From the NCBI GenBank assembly GCA_023435435.1, contig JAEYRW010000163.1, forward strand, positions 1 through 9,317: 9,317 bases of DNA, given 5' to 3'. Of the stretch, positions 6,113 to 9,317 are shown in pieces. Under the pieces are notes generated by a model, which saw only the letters and a list, made by a program, of their open reading frames with translations, did no database searches and was not told the origin of the DNA. Numbering within the stretch: the stretch's first letter is position 1; each line of letters begins with the position of its first letter. The DNA comes from Bacillota bacterium. Lineage in GTDB: Bacteria > Bacillota > Clostridia > Christensenellales > Aristaeellaceae. A program made the translations under genes and the position numbers.

Positions 6113-7720
6113 ATGGCTTATCAGGCGCTTTACAGGGCGTGGCGTCCCCAGACGTTCGCGGAAATCTTTGGGCAGGACGCGATCGTCAGGACGCTCGAGC
6201 GGCAAATCCTCACAAAAAGGATCGCCCACGCATACCTGTTCTGCGGCCCGCGGGGTACGGGCAAGACGTCCGCCGCAAAGGTATTTGCCCGGGCGATCAA
6301 CTGCCTGGACGAATCCTCCGCCGAGCCATGCGGCGTCTGTGAAGCCTGCGCGGCGCTCCTGCGGGAAAGCTCCATGGACGTCGTCGAAATCGACGCGGCC
6401 TCCAACAACGGCGTGGACGAGATCCGCGATCTGCGCGAAAAGGTGAAGTATCCCCCCGCCGTGGCAAAATACAAGGTCTACATCATCGACGAGGTGCACA
6501 TGCTCTCCACCGGCGCGTTCAACGCGCTGCTCAAGACGCTGGAGGAACCGCCCGCCCACGCAGTGTTCATCCTCGCCACCACCGAGCCCCAGCGCCTGCC
6601 CGCCACCATTCTTTCCCGCTGCCAGCGGTTCGACTTCCGGCGGATTTCCGTCGATACCATCGTCGAAAAGCTCATGATCGTATTGGGCGGCATCGGACGG
6701 GAGGCGGAGGACGGCGCGCTCTACGAAATCGCCCGGGCGGCGGAAGGCGCGCTGCGGGACGCGGAGTCCCTTCTGGACGTGTGCCTTTCCTACACGGATT
6801 CCGTGGTCACCGAGAGCCTCGCCCGGGACATCCTCGGCACCTCCGGGCGCGCGTTTCTGTTCTCATTCTTCGACGCACTGGTGGACTGCGACGCGAAATT
6901 CTGCCTCGAAGCCATCGCGGAGGCCATGAACACGGGCCGCGACCCGCAGGTGTTCGCCCGGGATGTGGTGACCCACGCGCGCACGGCGCTTCTGGCGGGC
7001 ATCGTAGGCGAGAGCCTCGAGCGGCTTTCGGAACTCACGGCGGAGGACGCCGCGCGCTTCCGCGCTTTGGCCGACCGGACGCCCCGGGAAAAACTCATGC
7101 GGATCATGGCGCTTTTCATGAAGGCGGAACCCGACATGAAGTGGGCGACCCAGCCGCGCACAATCCTCGAGCTGTGCGCCGTGCGTGCCTGCCACCCGGA
7201 GGCGGAGCCGGACGCGAGCCTCGCGGAGCGCGTCGCGAAGATCGAAGCCGCGCTGAAAAACGGCGTCGCCGTCCAGCCCGTCCAGACGCAAAGGCCGCCC
7301 GAAGCATCCGCCCCTCCGCCGGGACCGGAGGCCGTAAGTAAGCCCGCCGAAAAGCCCAGGGCAGTGCCCGCAAACGCTGCTCTGCCGCCGAAGGAATATC
7401 TGGACGCCGTCGCCGCGGTGGCGGGCGAGAACCCGTCGGTGAAGGCGGCGGTGGGCGCCATGACGTTCGTCGGTGTCTCCGAAGGCGTCGCATACGTGGA
7501 ATTCCCCAAAAAGAACATGATGTACATGAAGGTGCTCGAGAGAAAGACCGATCTCTTCGACGCCGCGCTCACCCAGGCCTTCGGCGCGCCCACGAAAATT
7601 TCCATGGCCCTCGAAGGCGCGGCGCGGCCCGTGGTCAAGGCGACGCCCGCTCCGGCCAAGGGCATCATCGAACAATCCTACGACATATTCGGCCGGGAAA
7701 ATATCGAATTGACGGAGTGA
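6113..7720 (+). CDS. dnaX: DNA polymerase III subunit gamma/tau (clamp loader ATPase)
   Basis: DnaX is the AAA+ motor of the clamp loader. It opens the sliding clamp and loads it on primed DNA, and its tau form links polymerase to helicase. This 535-residue protein shows ALYRAWRPQTF at the N terminus, Walker A GPRGTGKT (45-52), zinc-binding cysteines 64, 73, 76 and 79, Walker B IIDEVH (124-129), sensor 1 ATT (155-157), the SRC arginine finger R169 and sensor 2 R215 in GALRDAE. A proline- and alanine-rich linker covers about 388-425. A C-terminal domain (about 430-520) follows and would correspond to the tau-specific part. No canonical slippery heptamer for making a shorter gamma form is seen. 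The M3 peptidase gene follows after 4 bp, where many Firmicutes have ybaB and recR. Confidence 0.96.
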   Translation: MAYQALYRAWRPQTFAEIFGQDAIVRTLERQILTKRIAHAYLFCGPRGTGKTSAAKVFARAINCLDESSAEPCGVCEACAALLRESSMDVVEIDAASNNGVDEIRDLREKVKYPPAVAKYKVYIIDEVHMLSTGAFNALLKTLEEPPAHAVFILATTEPQRLPATILSRCQRFDFRRISVDTIVEKLMIVLGGIGREAEDGALYEIARAAEGALRDAESLLDVCLSYTDSVVTESLARDILGTSGRAFLFSFFDALVDCDAKFCLEAIAEAMNTGRDPQVFARDVVTHARTALLAGIVGESLERLSELTAEDAARFRALADRTPREKLMRIMALFMKAEPDMKWATQPRTILELCAVRACHPEAEPDASLAERVAKIEAALKNGVAVQPVQTQRPPEASAPPPGPEAVSKPAEKPRAVPANAALPPKEYLDAVAAVAGENPSVKAAVGAMTFVGVSEGVAYVEFPKKNMMYMKVLERKTDLFDAALTQAFGAPTKISMALEGAARPVVKATPAPAKGIIEQSYDIFGRENIELTE

Positions 7721-7724
7721 AAAA

Positions 7725-9317
7725 ATGAATTTTAAAGAGATTCCCTACAAAAGACCCGATTTGGAGGCGGCGCGCGCCACGCTCGAGGACATCGCGCGGC
7801 AGATGCGCGACGCGGTTTCCCCCCAGGAGCAGCTGGCCGTCCTCAGAGAATACGAGGCCTATCTTTCCCACCTCACCACGCGGCTGGCGCTCACCCAGCT
7901 CAGATATTATCTCGACACATCTGACCAGGCCCGCGCGGCGGACATGGCGTATCTGACCGAGAACGCGCCGAAGCTCGACGCGGTCACAAACGAAATCACC
8001 TCGGCGCTCCTCGACGCGCCCGAACGCGCGCCCCTGGCGCGCCGCCTCGGCGATTTCTTCTTCGATCAGGCGGCGGCGCACCGCAAAACCACGACGGAAC
8101 GCAACGAATCCCTTCAGGTGGGAGAGCAGGTGCTCGTCCAGCGCTACACCGCCCTCGTTTCGCGCGCCACGGTCCACTTTGAGGAAAAGGTGCGCACGCT
8201 CACCGAAATGACGCGCTTTTTCGCCGACCCCTCCCGGTCGATCCGGCGCTCCGCGATGCTCACCGCCAACGGCTGGTACGAGGAAAACGCCGCCATCCTG
8301 GACGAGATCTTCGACAAACTCGTCAAAAACCGCGCGCAGCAGGCAAAAAATCTGGGCTTCGACAGCTACACCGACCTTCGCTACGCCACGCGCTTCGGCT
8401 ACGGGCGCGAAGAGATCGACGCGTTTCGCGCGCGCATCCAGAAAACATGGGTGCCCCTCGTTTCCGCCGTCAAGGAGCGGCAAAAAAAGCGCCTCGGCCT
8501 CGAGACGCTGCGCCTGTACGATTCCCCCGTCCGGTTCCCGGACGGCAACCCCAAGCTCACGGTCAAGCGCCGCGCGTTCGTCGACGCCACGCAGCGCATG
8601 CTCCAGAAGCTCAGCCCCGAGGCGGGCGACTATTTCCGTACTCTGGACGAAAATTCCATGCTCGACCTGTTCGACCGCAAGGGCAAGGCAACCTTCGCGG
8701 GCTTCTGCCTGTGGCTGCCCGACTACGGGATGGACTTCATCAGCGGCCGATTTTCGGGCGATCAGACGGACTTCGAGGTCATGACCCACGAATTCGGCCA
8801 CGCCTACGCCTCCCTGCGCGCGGAGCAGGCGGACGTGCGGTTCGTGAGCCTCGACGCGCCTCAGGAAATCATGGAAACCCATTCGAAATCCATGGAGTTG
8901 TTTGCGCTGCCCCACGCGGAAATGTTCTTCGGGGACGATGCGAACCGCTACCGGGTCAAGCAATTGGAGTACATCCCGTTTTTCGTGACCTCCATCTGCC
9001 AGGGCGACGAATTCCAGCACGAAATCTACGACCATCCGGAAATGAGCCCCAAAATGCGCAACACGGCCTATGCGCGCATCCAGCGGAAGTACAACCCTTC
9101 CCTCGACCTTACCGACCTGCCGTTTGGCTCTTGGGGCTGCCAGTGGCAGAGCGAGCTCGTCCTCTACTCCATGCCCTTTTACTACATCGACTATGCACTG
9201 GCGCAGGTTCTCGCCCTGGCCCTCTACCGGGAATCGCTGACGGACTTCGACGCCGCGTGGGCGCGGTATCTGAAATTCATGGACGCGGCGGGCACCCTGC
9301 CCCTCCCCGCCCTGGCG
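7725..9317 (+). CDS. M3-family oligoendopeptidase, C terminus cut by the window edge
   Basis: The frame stays open for 531 codons to the last base. The protein starts MNFKEIPYKRPDLEAARATLE, the usual opening of the M3 oligoendopeptidases related to PepF that run to about 560 residues, so probably only the last 30 or so residues are missing. These are zinc metallopeptidases of the cytosol that cut short peptides. The zinc site is HEFGH (355-359), with catalytic E356 and ligands H355 and H359. The third ligand is probably E384, exactly 25 residues after H359, as in M3 enzymes. The C-terminal PFYYIDYALAQ (484 onward) carries the tyrosines (486, 487, 490) typical of the family's substrate site. 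There is no signal peptide. The ribosome site GGAG overlaps the dnaX stop and the gap is 4 bp, so it is probably cotranscribed with dnaX. The family assignment is firm. Peptide specificity is unknown. Confidence 0.93.
   Translation, partial: MNFKEIPYKRPDLEAARATLEDIARQMRDAVSPQEQLAVLREYEAYLSHLTTRLALTQLRYYLDTSDQARAADMAYLTENAPKLDAVTNEITSALLDAPERAPLARRLGDFFFDQAAAHRKTTTERNESLQVGEQVLVQRYTALVSRATVHFEEKVRTLTEMTRFFADPSRSIRRSAMLTANGWYEENAAILDEIFDKLVKNRAQQAKNLGFDSYTDLRYATRFGYGREEIDAFRARIQKTWVPLVSAVKERQKKRLGLETLRLYDSPVRFPDGNPKLTVKRRAFVDATQRMLQKLSPEAGDYFRTLDENSMLDLFDRKGKATFAGFCLWLPDYGMDFISGRFSGDQTDFEVMTHEFGHAYASLRAEQADVRFVSLDAPQEIMETHSKSMELFALPHAEMFFGDDANRYRVKQLEYIPFFVTSICQGDEFQHEIYDHPEMSPKMRNTAYARIQRKYNPSLDLTDLPFGSWGCQWQSELVLYSMPFYYIDYALAQVLALALYRESLTDFDAAWARYLKFMDAAGTLPLPALA

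Noticed and set aside
7253..7261. Possible programmed frameshift in dnaX at CTG AAA AAC, near the domain III/linker boundary
   Set aside because: A -1 slip needs a heptamer of the X XXY YYZ type and this one starts with G. Five A bases are also too few for the long-run transcriptional slippage known in Thermus dnaX.
7505..7513. CCC AAA AAG in dnaX, similar to the E. coli slippery site
   Set aside because: The base before AAA AAG is C rather than A, so pairing in the P site would be lost. The site also lies inside the C-terminal domain, too late to make a gamma form.
7665..9035. A 456-codon open frame antisense to the M3 peptidase gene
   Set aside because: The plus-strand frame carries HEFGH, the third zinc ligand and a proper start. 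The antisense frame is a compositional shadow.

Overview
The window is a G+C-rich, gene-dense stretch of bacterial chromosome. It most likely comes from an uncultured high-G+C Clostridia-type Firmicute. The evidence is strong GGAGG-type ribosome binding sites on most genes, a MurG of the form carrying HESD-MTPGLAN, a Firmicute-style DnaX, a cytosolic M3 oligoendopeptidase, and very short spacers between genes. I see no rRNA, tRNA, CRISPR array, phage gene, transposase or integrase.

Layout, left to right. Positions 1-142 carry no gene. They hold a 7-bp tandem repeat at the window edge, a candidate leftward promoter, and a rho-independent terminator that closes the leftward transcript. Positions 143-2013, read leftward, are an asparaginyl-tRNA synthetase gene (asnS) overlapping a GNAT acetyltransferase gene in a TGATG junction. 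This pair has its own near-consensus SigA promoter (TTTACA, 17 bp, TATAAT) in the 70-bp gap upstream. Positions 2084-5882, also leftward, are a three-gene operon: murG (lipid II synthesis), then two consecutive MFS membrane transporters with spacers of 13 and 6 bp. Positions 5883-6112 are a divergent control region. It contains an extended -10 promoter for murG and, in the inferred murG leader, a cluster of competing inverted repeats bracketed by an 11-bp direct repeat. Positions 6113-9317, read rightward, are dnaX (clamp-loader tau/gamma subunit) followed 4 bp later by an M3-family oligoendopeptidase gene that runs off the right edge.

The genes are mainly housekeeping: cell-wall precursor synthesis, tRNA charging, replication and peptide breakdown. 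The two MFS transporters and the GNAT enzyme have no assignable substrate. I found no convincing new multi-gene system. The most interesting non-coding signal is the palindromic leader upstream of murG. The long open frames antisense to the MFS, asnS and M3 genes look like by-products of G+C-rich codon use and are not annotated.
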